Positions 8,801-17,563 are shown, numbered from the stretch's first letter. The stretch is DNA of 64,000 nt from Acidobacteriaceae bacterium (GCA_003134655.1 PLBY01000077.1:1-64000), one strand, 5' to 3'. Notes: generated by a model from the letters alone, not told the origin. Numbers and translations: made by a program.

Positions 8801-9469
8801 GGAACTGCTGGTACTGGGCTGGAAGATAAAACCGGTGTTGCTGTTCTTGAGAATCGTGTTCTGTTGGACTATCTCAGACCCAGTGGTTTCGCCGAGGGAT
8901 ATGCCCAGATTGTTATTGCGCGCAACAATGTTGCCGAGGATCTGGATACCTGTGTCGAAGGTTGTATAGATGCCATTCCCATTGCCCGTGATCAGATTGC
9001 CTTGAATGACGGCGCCCCCGGAGTACACATCGATGCCATCAATATAGTAAGCAGCAGTGTTCCCGATGACGTTGCCTTTGATCGTCGCCGAAGAACTCGA
9101 AAGCGAAATATTGGGATAACCGTTTCGGATCGTGAAACCAGCGATAACGGACTTGAGCGTCTCGCCGCTCGAGAACGTCACCACGGGAGAGTAGCCGTTG
9201 GAGCCGTCGATGATCGTCGCTGCCGGGCCGCTTGCGCTCTTTACCGTGATCGCTTTGCCGTTGAAATTGATGTTTTCGTAATACGTGCCGGGGGAGACCA
9301 GGACTGTGTCTCCGTTGACGGCGGCGTTGATGCCTGCCTGGATGGTCGGCTGGTCCGCGGGGACGTGGATGGTGGTTCCGGCCAGGACGGGCGAAGAGAA
9401 TCCCGCGAGCAACAGTGTGAGGAATGCGAAGGACCGGAGGCCCAGAGTGGTTTGGAAAAAGCGGCGCAT
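5900..9469 (-). CDS. Very large secreted beta-helix / choice-of-anchor D protein
   Basis: About 1189 aa from the ATG at 9469. That ATG has GGGGAG seven bases upstream, whereas a longer reading from 9487 lacks such a site. Residues 1-30 are a signal peptide ending VLA. The N-terminal part starts with [20 protein letters not shown] and continues as a right-handed parallel beta-helix of the pectate-lyase-like type. After about residue 390 come several ASH/choice-of-anchor D modules with the signature NNCG...L..G.SC...V.F.P. An IPT/TIG-like segment follows, then a segment resembling secreted adhesion proteins, then further anchor modules. No transmembrane anchor or sorting signal is evident. It is probably extracellular or surface-attached, with a role in polysaccharide or surface binding. 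The exact function cannot be told. Confidence 0.85.
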   Translation of the reverse strand: MRRFFQTTLGLRSFAFLTLLLAGFSSPVLAGTTIHVPADQPTIQAGINAAVNGDTVLVSPGTYYENINFNGKAITVKSASGPAATIIDGSNGYSPVVTFSSGETLKSVIAGFTIRNGYPNISLSSSSATIKGNVIGNTAAYYIDGIDVYSGGAVIQGNLITGNGNGIYTTFDTGIQILGNIVARNNNLGISLGETTGSEIVQQNTILKNSNTGFIFQPSTSSSNASVIQNLIELNYLGAVLYSPFTLVSNTIVNNSSSSCCVGDGSEVTAYTIDANVTMQNNLIVGTGVLPAFSCGTYTATPVFTNNDVFSVNSSAYGGSCSDQTGTSGNFSADPVFVDSLTDNLHIQAQSPVIGAGINTAPQEPNTDFDGDNRILGGTIDIGADEYSAQPRFTVSSTLLNFSPQDVSTTSAPQVVTVSNNGKTAVSFGLIAAGPNFSQTNNCGSSLAAASSCQISVSFAPLAGGQIESILGLFTTATLNPQTVELVGTGLAPQMQISCCYYFYNQVVGTTNTQTQTISNTGQAPLLISSIVYSGPTDFVETNNCPIAPNSLGVGASCTLTVSYTPTIAGSENGTITVTSNAGTPQTIYLNGSSVSAGNPVLSPTSLTFPSTLIGQTSASQTLTLTNTGTGVLGITSIYSYGDFPQTNNCPTSLGVGASCTFTVTYTAGVQGTEYGNLYVYTDSASYLATASFTGTGTAPAPTITSLSVTNAPAGAADTFIVMTGTGFVNSSQVLWNGNPLTYCCISILGSTQIYLTIPASDLLTAGTNQISVSTPAPGGGTSNAIPFPVFTPFNYAVESAPYNYRGIVGTNLNMSTGYAAVITSPFPIQYGGGSYTTLSVGSSGTVSFSYFANQFNSTIPVSLTTTLVAPFWTGLYPFGTGNNNNVFWEVIGSAPNRQLVIEWRNVGICCETTNTVKFEAVFFEGNGNVLFNYADTVFGGSYSNNDNGATATVGVQVTPTVANQFSYDQASLSSKTAQLWYPNNPGATLSTSSVSFGYHQVGTSTLAQALTLTNGGIAPLNISSIATNNPDFTETNTCGTTLASNQSCSIHVFFKPSQPTTETATLTITDNATNSPQTVSLTGTGTVTSTVVYPILVNFGSVTVGTVGTAPVTLANASNTPLTIQQITTSPSVYTATNNCGKSLAPGLSCTVTVNFTPTQKGSVQGKLSMALNGKAAKVESSLTGSGQ

Positions 9470-9817
9470 GGTGGCTCCCCGCCACATCGAGGTGGCGCTT
9501 CGACTTCTTTGTCGGTGATTGCGGCGGGGGGAACCGCGGGCAATCGCGATGGACGAGCAGTGTCCCAGCAGGGAGAGAAGTTGTCAATATGCAAGAATTT
9601 GCGGGCCTGCGTCGCGGGCGGGGGGCCTTCGACTGCGCCCAGGGCAGGGCCGTCACATCGGTTGAAGATCAGAAGCAAAGTCAAAACCTGGACGGACAGG
9701 AGTGTCCGTCCCACTCGGGCAAGACATCCATTCATGTTTCTATTCGGCGCGGGAGGGCTTCCAGCGGATTTACCGAGGCGGCACCACAATCTTTCAGTCT
9801 GAACGTAGAATCACGGC
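9470..9817. other. Intergenic region between divergent genes
   Basis: It should hold the promoters of the large minus-strand secreted protein and of the DUF309 gene. A GACGGAC-AGGAGT-GTCCGTC hairpin lies at 9691-9710. No gene is credible here. Confidence 0.5.
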
Positions 9818-10171
9818 ATGACTCTGAGGAATGGGGAGCGGTATCAGTCGGGGATTCGGCATTTTAATGCGCGGGAGTTCTATGACGCGCATGAGGTTTG
9901 GGAGGACGTGTGGCGCGAGTCGCATGGGATGGAGAAGCGATTTCTGCAGGGGCTGATTCAGGCGGCGGTGGCGTTGCATCATCATTCGACGGGGAATGTG
10001 GTGGGAGCTTGTTCGCTGATGGCGCGGGCGCGGCGGAATCTGGCGGGGTGTCCGGGGGAGTTTGGGGGGATTCGGGTGGGGGAGTTGCTGGTGGAGTTGG
10101 GGGAGTGGCGGGAAGCGGTGGTTTCCGGGCAGGCTGCTCCCGGGATTCCTCGAATTGCGGATCTTGGGTAG
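9818..10171 (+). CDS. DUF309 family protein
   Basis: A 117-aa protein with the DUF309 signature near the N terminus: FNAREFYDAHEVWEDVW (residues 16-32), then EKRFLQGLIQAAVALHHH (residues 39-56). The family is an all-alpha, probably cytosolic fold with conserved His and Glu residues that might bind metal. Its biochemical role is not established. It stands alone, and a family B hairpin follows the stop. Confidence 0.85.
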   Translation: MTLRNGERYQSGIRHFNAREFYDAHEVWEDVWRESHGMEKRFLQGLIQAAVALHHHSTGNVVGACSLMARARRNLAGCPGEFGGIRVGELLVELGEWREAVVSGQAAPGIPRIADLG

Positions 10172-10185
10172 GGTCGTCGAGCTGG

Positions 10186-10220
10186 GCTCGACGGACAGCC
10201 GAGGGCGGCTGTCCCCACAT
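10186..10220. repeat. Family B repeat (ACAGCCGAAGGCGGCTGTCC), copy 1
   Basis: GGACAGCCGAGGGCGGCTGTCC followed by CCACAT, with CTCGAC to the left. Related copies are at 11051-11083, 12287-12321, 34931-34964 and 46511-46558. It lies between convergent gene ends. Confidence 0.8.
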
Positions 10221-10227
10221 TTCTTTC

Positions 10228-10929
10228 TCAGTGAAATTCCAGGGTGACGAATTTGGCGGGGTGGTGACCGGTGTTGGTCAAGGCATGGAGAGAACCTGTC
10301 GGGGGCCAGTAGGAATCGCCAGACTTTTGATCGATGCTGTCCCAGGCGGAACGAGGAGCGTTTCTGGGCTTGTCGGCTGCCTCGAGTCTGAGATCGCTAA
10401 CGGCAACGAGTAGGAATGCAGTTGCGGGCATTGGCGCTGTGCCTCCGGGTTGGAGTTCGATTTCGGAGGCGCGGACTGTGTCTTTCACGAAGAGGATTTC
10501 TTTGGTGCCGCCGTGGAGGATGTCGAGGCCGCGGTCTTCGTCCCATTTCGCGGACGAGGCTCGGAGTTTGTCGTCCTGCAGCAGTTCGATGTTGACGATG
10601 CGGAAGGGCTGGTCGCGGAGGTTGCGGGCTTGGTGGGCGAAGTTGCCGGGGAGGAATCCGGTTTGTCCGTCTTGCAGTTTGACGGTGACGGGGTCTTTGC
10701 CCTGGACAGTGTTCACGACTTCGGAAGCGCCCAGCGTGACGTAGATGTAGTCGTGACGATGCCAGTGCATCAGAGTCTCGGCGTGCGGGGGAAGTTCTGC
10801 GTTGTAGACGCGGACTTGATCGTTGGCGAAGGTCTGGTGGTGATGGGGTTCGGCGGTGATTTCGACTACTGGAGCGGATTGCGCTGTGAGGAACGTGGTT
10901 AGGAATAGGACGAGTGTGAGGCGGGTCAT
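10228..10929 (-). CDS. Secreted cupin-domain protein
   Basis: A 233-aa protein. The ATG at 10929 begins a clear signal peptide (MTRLTLVLFLTTFLTAQSA). Longer readings to 11100 would translate a repeat and are rejected. The mature part has a cupin beta-barrel: HHHQTF, then HAETLMHWHRHDYIYVTL near residues 50-67, whose His cluster is the expected metal ligand set, then a second motif PGNFAHQARN near residues 93-102. A second half resembles another degenerate cupin, ending HALTNTGHHPAKFVTLEFH. The substrate is unknown. Confidence 0.8.
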   Translation of the reverse strand: MTRLTLVLFLTTFLTAQSAPVVEITAEPHHHQTFANDQVRVYNAELPPHAETLMHWHRHDYIYVTLGASEVVNTVQGKDPVTVKLQDGQTGFLPGNFAHQARNLRDQPFRIVNIELLQDDKLRASSAKWDEDRGLDILHGGTKEILFVKDTVRASEIELQPGGTAPMPATAFLLVAVSDLRLEAADKPRNAPRSAWDSIDQKSGDSYWPPTGSLHALTNTGHHPAKFVTLEFH

Positions 10930-10983
10930 TGCGGGGATTGTAGCATCGGGGCGGGTGCCCGAAGTGATCGAGGCATCCGCGAC

Positions 10984-11083
10984 CTGGGCGGGAAGAAGCA
11001 GATTCCTCACTTCGTTCGGAATGACAAGATCGACACCTTGTCGAGCCGCACTCGACGGGACAGCCGAAGGCGGCTGTCCCCAC
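10984..11083. repeat. Family B repeat copy 2, next to a CTTCGTTCGGAATGACA element
   Basis: The left part (about 10985-11030) ends in a GGAATGACA motif related to the end of family D. The right part, 11051-11083, is GGACAGCCGAAGGCGGCTGTCC followed by CCACA. It lies in the upstream region of the cupin gene. Confidence 0.7.
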
Positions 11084-11172
11084 ACGATCCCGATCATCAA
11101 GTTCGCACCCTCGTCGAGCGGCTGTCCGCTCGTGGCCAGAGAGACGTAGCAAGCTACGTCTCTACGAAGAGG

Positions 11173-12213
11173 TTAGATTACGAAGTAGGTTTTTTTGTGC
11201 AGCCAGCTGTTTTCGTCGCCGATGACGATTTTGTCGGGCCATTGCGGGATCGTATTGATCAGGAGGCGTAGGCCGGTGGCGTCTTTGGGGAGATTGAATT
11301 CGAGTTGCGTGGTGTAGGAGTCGGCGGGTTTCAGCGGTGTTAGAAGCGGGATACCTGCGGTTGCGACGGGGGCGTACTCGTGGCCCGCGCTGTCGATGAG
11401 GCGGGCTTCGCGCGGCGACGGAGTGAGCGGGGCGTCTTTGGGGCGGTTGGGCGAGGTGGTGGTTTCGTCGAAGCGGGTGCGGAGGGTGACGACGAGGTGG
11501 CCGTCAGGTTGGGTGTGGGCGTCGAGGACGGAGTAGGCGAGGTGGCAGTCGATCTCGCAGAAATATTTTTCCTGTCCGTGGGCCAGGGCGGTTTCGTGGC
11601 TGGCTGCGGAGAACGAGAGCAGTAGAGCCAAATAAATAATGGCGGCGGCTCCGGCGACGATCGCGGTGATGCGGGCGAATTTTGGTTTGCGGGCGAACCA
11701 GAAGATTAGGGCCGCGGCGACAGCGAGGAAGAGGCCGCTGATAGCGGCGAGGAATCCGAGGACGGCGAGGGGCGCGGGGAAATTCATGTTGCTGGCGATG
11801 GCGGTCGGCATGGTGATGGCTCCTGCAAGTAGGCTGGGGGGAGGATTGTTGGCGTATGGATAGATTTCGTCGGAGATCCAATAATTTTCGAGAACGATGG
11901 CGAAGACCGCGCCTAGCACGAGCAGAGCGATGCGGGCGCGGCGGCGGGCAACGCCGGGCGCGAGAAGCTGGATGAAAAACTCAGCGAGATAGGCGGCGGT
12001 GTAGGAGAGGTTGGCGAGGAGGCCTAGGACAAAAAAGGCCTCGAAGGATCCGAGGGTGAGGGATGGGCGGAAGTGGGGCCAGGTTAGGATGAGCCAGAGC
12101 AGGACGATGACGGTGAGGATGGCGTTGTAGAGAATGCGGCCGCGCTCCCAGAAGCGGGCGGCTTCGCGGGGAGCGGAGAGTTGGGCGGGTTGGTTGGGTT
12201 CGGTGTTTGGCAT
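11173..12213 (-). CDS. Multi-pass membrane protein of unknown function
   Basis: 346 aa from the ATG at 12213 (MPNTEPNQPAQ). The longer reading to 12351 runs into a family B repeat and is rejected. About six hydrophobic segments are visible: ILYNAILTVIVLLWLIL, FEAFFVLGLLANLSYTAAYL, IALLVLGAVFAIVL, and three between about residues 130 and 220. The last 120 residues are soluble and beta-rich, with CEIDCHLAYSVLDAH, and resemble an extracellular telokin/DUF4352-like domain. No catalytic motif is recognisable. Downstream and upstream neighbours point the same way but lie far apart. Confidence 0.7.
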   Translation of the reverse strand: MPNTEPNQPAQLSAPREAARFWERGRILYNAILTVIVLLWLILTWPHFRPSLTLGSFEAFFVLGLLANLSYTAAYLAEFFIQLLAPGVARRRARIALLVLGAVFAIVLENYWISDEIYPYANNPPPSLLAGAITMPTAIASNMNFPAPLAVLGFLAAISGLFLAVAAALIFWFARKPKFARITAIVAGAAAIIYLALLLSFSAASHETALAHGQEKYFCEIDCHLAYSVLDAHTQPDGHLVVTLRTRFDETTTSPNRPKDAPLTPSPREARLIDSAGHEYAPVATAGIPLLTPLKPADSYTTQLEFNLPKDATGLRLLINTIPQWPDKIVIGDENSWLHKKTYFVI

Positions 12214-12286
12214 CGGCGTTTTGTGGGCCTCGCAAGGAGCTTTAATTTTCGAAGGCGGCTTTCGGGGCGCTCCCCTCGTCTCGCTG

Positions 12287-12321
12287 CGCTCGACGGGACG
12301 GCCGAGGCGGCCGTCCCCACA
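12287..12321. repeat. Family B repeat, copy 3
   Basis: GGACGGCCGAGGCGGCCGTCC variant followed by CCACAT, preceded by CGCTCGAC. The arm changes relative to other copies keep the palindrome intact. Confidence 0.75.
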
Positions 12322-12405
12322 TTCACAGGATCCACATTCAACAGAGTCCACATGTTGCGCAATGTTCTTTGTGGTGCAAAGCTTGTGGGCAAAAAAATTT
12401 GCGTC

Positions 12406-12816
12406 CTATTCTTCGCGGGTGACGCGGATCCATTCCTCCATTTGATCGAGATATTCGGCTAGGGCGCGGCGGCCGGTTGCGGTCAGGCGATATTCGGTGC
12501 GGGGGACGCGTCCTTCGAAAAACTTCACGCAGGAAATGTATTGGGCCTCTTCGAGCTTGCGGGCGTGCACGCTGAGATTGCCGTCGGTGGTCTTGAGCAC
12601 GCGCTTGAGGTCGTTGAAGCTGAGCGAATCGTTCGTCGCGAGAGCACTGACGATGCCGAGGCGGATGCGCTCGTGGATCAAGCGATCGAGTTCGGGGAGC
12701 TCGGGGGCTACGGGAACGTGCTCGCGGACTTCGTCATGAGCGCGAGCGCGCGTCTTCTCGCGAATGCTCGATTCGTGCTTGGCGGGCTTGCCGTGGGATG
12801 GAAGAGGTCTAGCCAC
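12406..12816 (-). CDS. Winged-helix transcriptional regulator
   Basis: 136 aa from a GTG at 12816. The site AGGAGG lies 5 bases before this GTG, and the start overlaps the stop of the upstream gene (GTGGCTAG), so translation is probably coupled. The protein has a winged-helix DNA-binding domain of the HTH_34/ArsR-like type: LGIVSALATNDSLSFNDLKRVL, then TTDGNLSVHARKLEEAQYI, then EYRLTATGRRALAEYLDQME. It is likely to regulate its own two-gene unit. A reading from 12996 would overlap the membrane gene by 190 bases and is rejected. Confidence 0.85.
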   Translation of the reverse strand: MARPLPSHGKPAKHESSIREKTRARAHDEVREHVPVAPELPELDRLIHERIRLGIVSALATNDSLSFNDLKRVLKTTDGNLSVHARKLEEAQYISCVKFFEGRVPRTEYRLTATGRRALAEYLDQMEEWIRVTREE

Positions 12817-13450
12817 CGTGCCTCCTGGCGATGAAGAGTCCGAAGAGGATGTGGAGACCGCCGAAGCCTGCGGCCAGAAACCAGTTGCCCCAAGCGGAGG
12901 GACCGAGGACGGTGAGTCCGCCGAGCAGCATGAAGCAGAGGCCCATGACTGGGACGATCTGGACGGAGAAGGCGCCTCCGGTGATGATGCCGGCACCGTA
13001 GAGCAAGAGCCAGGTGGCGGGCAGGGCCGACTGCAGGCCCGCGCGGAACAAGAGGAATGTCAGAAAGGCTCCTGCCACGAGGGGCGGAGCGAGGCTGAGA
13101 GCGACTTTGCGGGCCGGGCCGGAAAACAGGGGCAGGCCGCGGCGGTTTGCTTTCCAGGTGCAGGCGAGCAATCCGATGGCGACGGCGAGAAGGCCTTCGG
13201 CGAGCCAGACGCGGAGCCAGGCAAACGGAGACGCTTGTTGCGCGGCGAGCCAGGCGGCGGCTAAGGCGGTGAAACCGAGTGCAACGGTTCCCCAGCCCGA
13301 GACCGCGGTGAAGGCGGCGGAGCGCTCCATGGTGTCGCGGATGAAGCGGAGGTCTTCGAAGACTTCGGGGGCGGTGCGCGACGGCGCGGCGGGAGTTCGC
13401 TCTGAGGAGCGGTGGAAGCGCCGGAGGCGATGGGGCCGCGGGTCGAACAT
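12809..13450 (-). CDS. Small multi-pass membrane protein coupled to a wHTH regulator
   Basis: 213 aa. After a charged, cytosolic N terminus of about 45 residues come about six hydrophobic helices: VSGWGTVALGFTALAAAWLA, LAEGLLAVAIGLLACTW, LSLAPPLVAGAFLTFLLF, ATWLLLYGAGIITGGAFSV and two more. The last stretch ends in FIARRHGG. The stop overlaps the GTG of the downstream winged-helix regulator, so the pair forms one unit. No transport or enzymatic motif is visible. It could be a sensor for the regulator or its target. Confidence 0.75.
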   Translation of the reverse strand: MFDPRPHRLRRFHRSSERTPAAPSRTAPEVFEDLRFIRDTMERSAAFTAVSGWGTVALGFTALAAAWLAAQQASPFAWLRVWLAEGLLAVAIGLLACTWKANRRGLPLFSGPARKVALSLAPPLVAGAFLTFLLFRAGLQSALPATWLLLYGAGIITGGAFSVQIVPVMGLCFMLLGGLTVLGPSAWGNWFLAAGFGGLHILFGLFIARRHGG

Positions 13451-13548
13451 GGGGATAGATTAACTCCGTGGATGGCGAGTGTCAAGTACTTTGCGATACA
13501 AAGAAACAATCGGCTTTTGCGCAGGAAGTTGTCTAGATCGGAAATCAA

Positions 13549-13661
13549 CATCCCATCTTTGCCGCAAAGGGCGCGGCAAAGATGGGCCACCCACGGAGGT
13601 CGAAGATGTAAGGTCGAAATCCCCACCCTAGCCGCAAAGACGCGGCTAGGATGGGGCACCC
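13549..13661. repeat. Two family C hairpins in tandem
   Basis: CCCATCTTTGCCGC and GCGGCAAAGATGGG (13551-13587), and CCCACCCTAGCCGC and GCGGCTAGGATGGG (13622-13656), each followed by a CACCC. The arms differ between the two copies but each is a perfect palindrome, which shows compensating change. They lie between divergent genes. Confidence 0.85.
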
Positions 13662-13739
13662 GTCACATTCTCTCGCCGCGACAAAAATCAAAATCCCCAC
13701 ATATAATCGAGGGCATCCAAGGTGCGTTGAGGAGGGTGT

Positions 13740-14135
13740 GTGGGGGCTTGGGGTACGGGCAGTTTTGAGAATGACGATGCGGCGGATTGGGTTGGGAAGC
13801 TGGGCACGATCACGCCTGACGATCTGACGAAGGTTCTGGTTCGGGCGGCGGACGATCCGGCTTATCTGGAAGCACCGGCCGCCAGTGCTGCGGTTGCGGC
13901 GGGGGAAGTGGTCGCGGCTCTGAATGGTTCTGTGGCGGAAGGTGCACCTGCGGCGATCGCCGACTGGGCGAAGAAGCATCCGAAGGCATTCACTCCGGAA
14001 CTTAAAGCTCTGGCTATGCGTACCTTGGATAGGGTCCGGAAAAACTCAGAGTTGAAGGACCTGTGGATGGAGGCCGACGGGCTGAACGACTGGATTGGGG
14101 CTATGCAGGAATTGCAGGGCCGGCTGGAACGGTAG
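13740..14135 (+). CDS. DUF4259 domain protein
   Basis: 131 aa from a GTG at 13740, with GGAGGG upstream. The N terminus MGAWGTGSFENDDAADWV is the hallmark of DUF4259. The rest is mainly helical and alanine-rich. The family has no established function and is often encoded alone, as here. Cytosolic location is likely because no signal peptide or membrane segment is present. Confidence 0.85.
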   Translation: MGAWGTGSFENDDAADWVGKLGTITPDDLTKVLVRAADDPAYLEAPAASAAVAAGEVVAALNGSVAEGAPAAIADWAKKHPKAFTPELKALAMRTLDRVRKNSELKDLWMEADGLNDWIGAMQELQGRLER

Positions 14136-14312
14136 CGGCCGGCCTGGCTGCGGCAGCAGAAGGACATACCACCTCGCACTCCAAGCCGGCATCCAACTGC
14201 AAAGTTGACCCCGGGAGAGCTCGTCCAGGACGGCAGGCGGAACCCTTCAATCGTCCGGAAATTTAGTCTAGCCAGCGTGTAACAATTGAAGGTTCCCACC
14301 GTCTTTATTCAT

Positions 14313-15566
14313 ATGCGCACAATTTGGGATATCTTCGCGCAAATCATCCGCAATCTGTGGACCCACAAATTGCGCTCATTTCTAACCATGTTTGGGATTG
14401 CTTGGGGCGTGGGATCTCTGCTGCTGCTGGTGGGCGTGGGGGAAGGGTTCCGGTCGGGCAATAAGCGCGAGTTGGCCGAGTTTGGCAGGAACATCATGTT
14501 CATTTTTCCGGGGCGTGCGCCCGCGGTTGCGGGCAGCATGAACTCGGCGCGACCGTATTTGCTCACGTATCAGGATTACGTGGACATACGGACGCAAGCG
14601 CCGCACGTGGGCAATGCATCTCCCATGCTTTCCCGTTCCGATATGCACCAGGTGAGCGAGTTCGCCACCGCAAGCGTGGAGATTCTGGGAGTGGAGCCGC
14701 AGCTGAACGAGATCAGTTATCTTCCGCTCAAAGAGGGACGGTGGCTGAATGAAATGGATCTGAAGCAAGAGCGAAACGTGATCGTGCTGGGAAATGAACT
14801 GCTGAAGACGCTGTTTCCGGGGCGGCCCTCGCTGGGCGCATTCATTCTGCTGAATGGAATCCGTTTCGAAGTGATCGGCAGCATGCCGCATCTTGGCCGG
14901 GGTGAGAATACATGGCTGAACATGCGGGGCTACATCCCATTTACGGTGATGGCGACGAACTTCCCGCTGAAGGGGGAGAACCACCTGAATTCGATCTCTT
15001 TTATTGAATACCAGCCTTACACCACAGCGGAGCACAAGCTGGCGCAGGATGATGTGCACAAGATCATTGCGCGCAATCACGGCTTTGATGTCAAGGATGA
15101 AAACGCGTTTGACGGGTGGGATTCGATCCAGGAATCGAAAATGGTGGGAACGATTTTCGATGTGATGAATATGTTCCTGGGAGCGGTGGGCATGGTGACG
15201 CTGGCGCTGGGGGCGATTGGAGTCATCAACATCATGCTGGTGGCGGTGAGCGAACGCACGCATGAGATCGGATTGCGCAAAGCGCTCGGCGCGACGAACC
15301 GCAGCATTCTGTTTCACTTCTTTCTGGAAGGATTGCTGCTGACGTTGGGGAGCGGAGTGATCGGCATGGCGCTGGCGGCGGGATTGATGGGGCTCATGGG
15401 AGGAATTCAGGGGCCCGGGGGATTTGATCCGCCGAAACTGGTGCCGATGTCGGCGGTGCTGGCGATTGGGAGTTTGACGCTGGCGGGCGTGGTGGCCGGG
15501 CTTTATCCGGCTCGCAAGGCGGCGATGCTGCAGCCGGTGGAAGCGCTGCGGCAAGAGGGATTTTAA
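14313..15566 (+). CDS. ABC transporter permease (MacB/FtsX type), first of a pair
   Basis: 417 aa from the ATG at 14313; a TTG at 14286 in the same frame is the alternative. It has the MacB layout: a first membrane helix near residues 22-40 (FLTMFGIAWGVGSLLLLVG), a periplasmic MacB-PCD domain of about 230 residues, and the FtsX domain with three helices at the C terminus. The stretch SERTHEIGLRKALGATN (about residues 319-335) is the typical cytosolic loop, and the end is PARKAAMLQPVEALRQEG. The second permease follows after 10 bases. The pair would form a heterodimeric exporter or a mechanotransmission complex, and needs an ATPase that is not seen nearby. Confidence 0.9.
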   Translation: MRTIWDIFAQIIRNLWTHKLRSFLTMFGIAWGVGSLLLLVGVGEGFRSGNKRELAEFGRNIMFIFPGRAPAVAGSMNSARPYLLTYQDYVDIRTQAPHVGNASPMLSRSDMHQVSEFATASVEILGVEPQLNEISYLPLKEGRWLNEMDLKQERNVIVLGNELLKTLFPGRPSLGAFILLNGIRFEVIGSMPHLGRGENTWLNMRGYIPFTVMATNFPLKGENHLNSISFIEYQPYTTAEHKLAQDDVHKIIARNHGFDVKDENAFDGWDSIQESKMVGTIFDVMNMFLGAVGMVTLALGAIGVINIMLVAVSERTHEIGLRKALGATNRSILFHFFLEGLLLTLGSGVIGMALAAGLMGLMGGIQGPGGFDPPKLVPMSAVLAIGSLTLAGVVAGLYPARKAAMLQPVEALRQEGF

Positions 15567-15576
15567 AAGGAAATGC

Positions 15577-16818
15577 ATGTTTCGTGATTTGTTCAACGAA
15601 GCCTACGGAGCGATGCGGCACAATCGCCGCCGGACGGCGCTGACCATGCTGGGCATGGCCTGGGGCATCGCCACGGTGGTGATGCTGCTGGCGTATGGGG
15701 ACGGCTTTGGTCAGGCGTGCGCGAATATTTTTGCGAATTTTGGCAATAAGCTGGTAATTGTGGTTCCGAACCGCACTTCGATGCAAGCGGGCGGGCAGAA
15801 GGCGGGAGTCCTGGTGCGCTTCACCCAGGACGATGTAGACACGCTCACGACGAACCTTCCTCAGATCACGCACATCACGCCGGAGGTGAGTAAGCAGGCG
15901 AGCGTGCAGTACGACACGCGGCTTTTCACGTGGGCGGTCAGCGGGAATTATGCCAATGTGCTGGACGTTCGATCGCTCAAAGTCGATCAGGGAAGGTTCT
16001 ACAACCCGGAAGACGAAATCGAGCGGGCCAGGGTAGCGGTGATCGGGTCCGAAGCCAAGGAGAAGCTTTTTTCGGGGCGCAATGCGGTGGGAGAACACAT
16101 CCGGCTGGACGGCCTGAGCTTCGAAGTCATTGGCGTGCTGAAGGGAAAAATGCAGGAGGGGAATGACGATATCAATCGCGTGATCTACGTTCCCTTCACC
16201 ACGATGAGCGATCTGAAGAGCACGCACTACCTGGACACGATCTGGTTTACCTACCAAACTCCGGAGTACGAGAGCCTGGAACAAACCGTGCGCACGATCA
16301 TGGCGACACAGCACAAATTCAATCAGACGGACCGGCAGGCTGTGTTCGTGTTCAACCTGATGACGCAGGTACACCAGTTCGAAATTATTACGATTGGATT
16401 GAAGGTGCTGATGGGATTCATAGGCACGCTGACGCTGGGGATCGGCGGCGTGGGGCTGATGAACATCATGCTGGTTTCGGTGACGCAGCGGACGCGGGAG
16501 ATTGGCGTGCAGAAGGCGCTGGGCGCGCCACGGCGGTACATTCTGTGGCAGTTCCTGGCGGAGGCGCTGACGATTACGTTCATTGGGGGAGTGCTGGGAG
16601 TGATATTGGCTTATGCGGTCGCGCTTTCCGTGGGGCGGCTCACGCTGTACAGCGCGTTTGCGAAGAACGGGGAGGCGGGGGACGTACGCCTGATCATCGC
16701 GCCGGGAACGCTGATTGCGTCGACGCTGATTCTGGGAGCGGTGGGACTGATCAGCGGGATGATTCCGGCGTTCCGGGCTTCGCGGCTGGATCCGATTGAG
16801 GCGCTGCGGCACGAGTAG
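15577..16818 (+). CDS. ABC transporter permease (MacB/FtsX type), second of a pair
   Basis: 413 aa, starting 10 bases after its partner, with AAAAGGAAATGC before the ATG. The architecture is the same: N-terminal helix (TALTMLGMAWGIATVVMLLAYG), MacB-PCD periplasmic domain, C-terminal FtsX domain with the loop TQRTREIGVQKALGAPR and the end ASRLDPIEALRHE. The two proteins are paralogues but clearly diverged, which suggests a heterodimer. No MacB ATPase or MacA-like adaptor is adjacent on either side. Confidence 0.9.
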   Translation: MFRDLFNEAYGAMRHNRRRTALTMLGMAWGIATVVMLLAYGDGFGQACANIFANFGNKLVIVVPNRTSMQAGGQKAGVLVRFTQDDVDTLTTNLPQITHITPEVSKQASVQYDTRLFTWAVSGNYANVLDVRSLKVDQGRFYNPEDEIERARVAVIGSEAKEKLFSGRNAVGEHIRLDGLSFEVIGVLKGKMQEGNDDINRVIYVPFTTMSDLKSTHYLDTIWFTYQTPEYESLEQTVRTIMATQHKFNQTDRQAVFVFNLMTQVHQFEIITIGLKVLMGFIGTLTLGIGGVGLMNIMLVSVTQRTREIGVQKALGAPRRYILWQFLAEALTITFIGGVLGVILAYAVALSVGRLTLYSAFAKNGEAGDVRLIIAPGTLIASTLILGAVGLISGMIPAFRASRLDPIEALRHE

Positions 16819-16891
16819 GGGCCGCGAGACATCACCGCACCCGCCGATTCAAGCCACCGTGAGCTGCTTCAGCTTCCGGCTAGAAAATCTC

Positions 16892-17335
16892 TTACTGTCT
16901 TGGCGAAGAGAAGCGTTGTCGAATTCTGTTCCACTCCTCGGTTGAGAAGAGGCGCGGCCCCACTTCAATGAGGCGCGGCGTCATATTGAAGACCGCCACC
17001 CGGGTCCACGGCCGGCCGTCGCGCATGCGAAGTCCCTTTTCGTTCAGGTCACTGACGATGCTGGAATAGGGGAAATCCTGGACCAGCAACTCCATCATCA
17101 GCATGAGCGTCCGATTTTCGACAGGATCAATTTCGAGGCGCTGGCAATCTTCGGAGATGCGCAGCCCGTAGGGGATCTCTTCGGCAAATGCGCCCTGGGA
17201 TGGAGCTTCCGAGTCGGGCAACTCGCGCCGCCACTCGATCGATACCAATTGCCAGCCCGCCGCCGTGCGCTGCCGGATGACCTCGGGACTAAAGGGGCCG
17301 GAGATCACATCGCGAATGCGTTCAAAATGCGCCAT
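16892..17335 (-). CDS. Protein with a recombinase-like helical segment
   Basis: 147 aa. The first part, FERIRDVISGPFSPEVIRQRTAAGWQLVSIEW, resembles small DUF4177-like domains. Residues 75-125 (LMLMMELLVQDFPYSSIVSDLNEKGLRMRDGRPWTRVAVFNMTPRL, read in short parts) follow the pattern of the PF07508 recombinase domain of large serine recombinases: a helix, a DLNEKGLRMRDGRPWT turn, then a DNA-binding helix. The catalytic resolvase domain is absent, so it is not a recombinase. A DNA-binding role is possible but unproven. Confidence 0.65.
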   Translation of the reverse strand: MAHFERIRDVISGPFSPEVIRQRTAAGWQLVSIEWRRELPDSEAPSQGAFAEEIPYGLRISEDCQRLEIDPVENRTLMLMMELLVQDFPYSSIVSDLNEKGLRMRDGRPWTRVAVFNMTPRLIEVGPRLFSTEEWNRIRQRFSSPRQ

Positions 17336-17563
17336 GCCAAGCCTCCGTGGGGTGGTGCCTTAGCTATGGCAATGGGCAATTCGCCTGCCAAAAACCTGGC
17401 CTGAGGCAAAGCTCTCAAGTGGCTTCCCAGCATTGAAATAGGCAGGGGCGGCATATCCAGGCTCGGAGGATCTGATGTCCACTGGCGTAAATCAGTGTTC
17501 GCTTGTGGACGCCTAACGCTGCCCGTTGGAGCGCTTACGATGCGACGCTCCCGGTCAGACTTC

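Noticed and set aside
14382..16812. Long minus-strand ORFs opposite the two permeases
   Set aside because: Shadows of the high-G+C coding strand, without domains.
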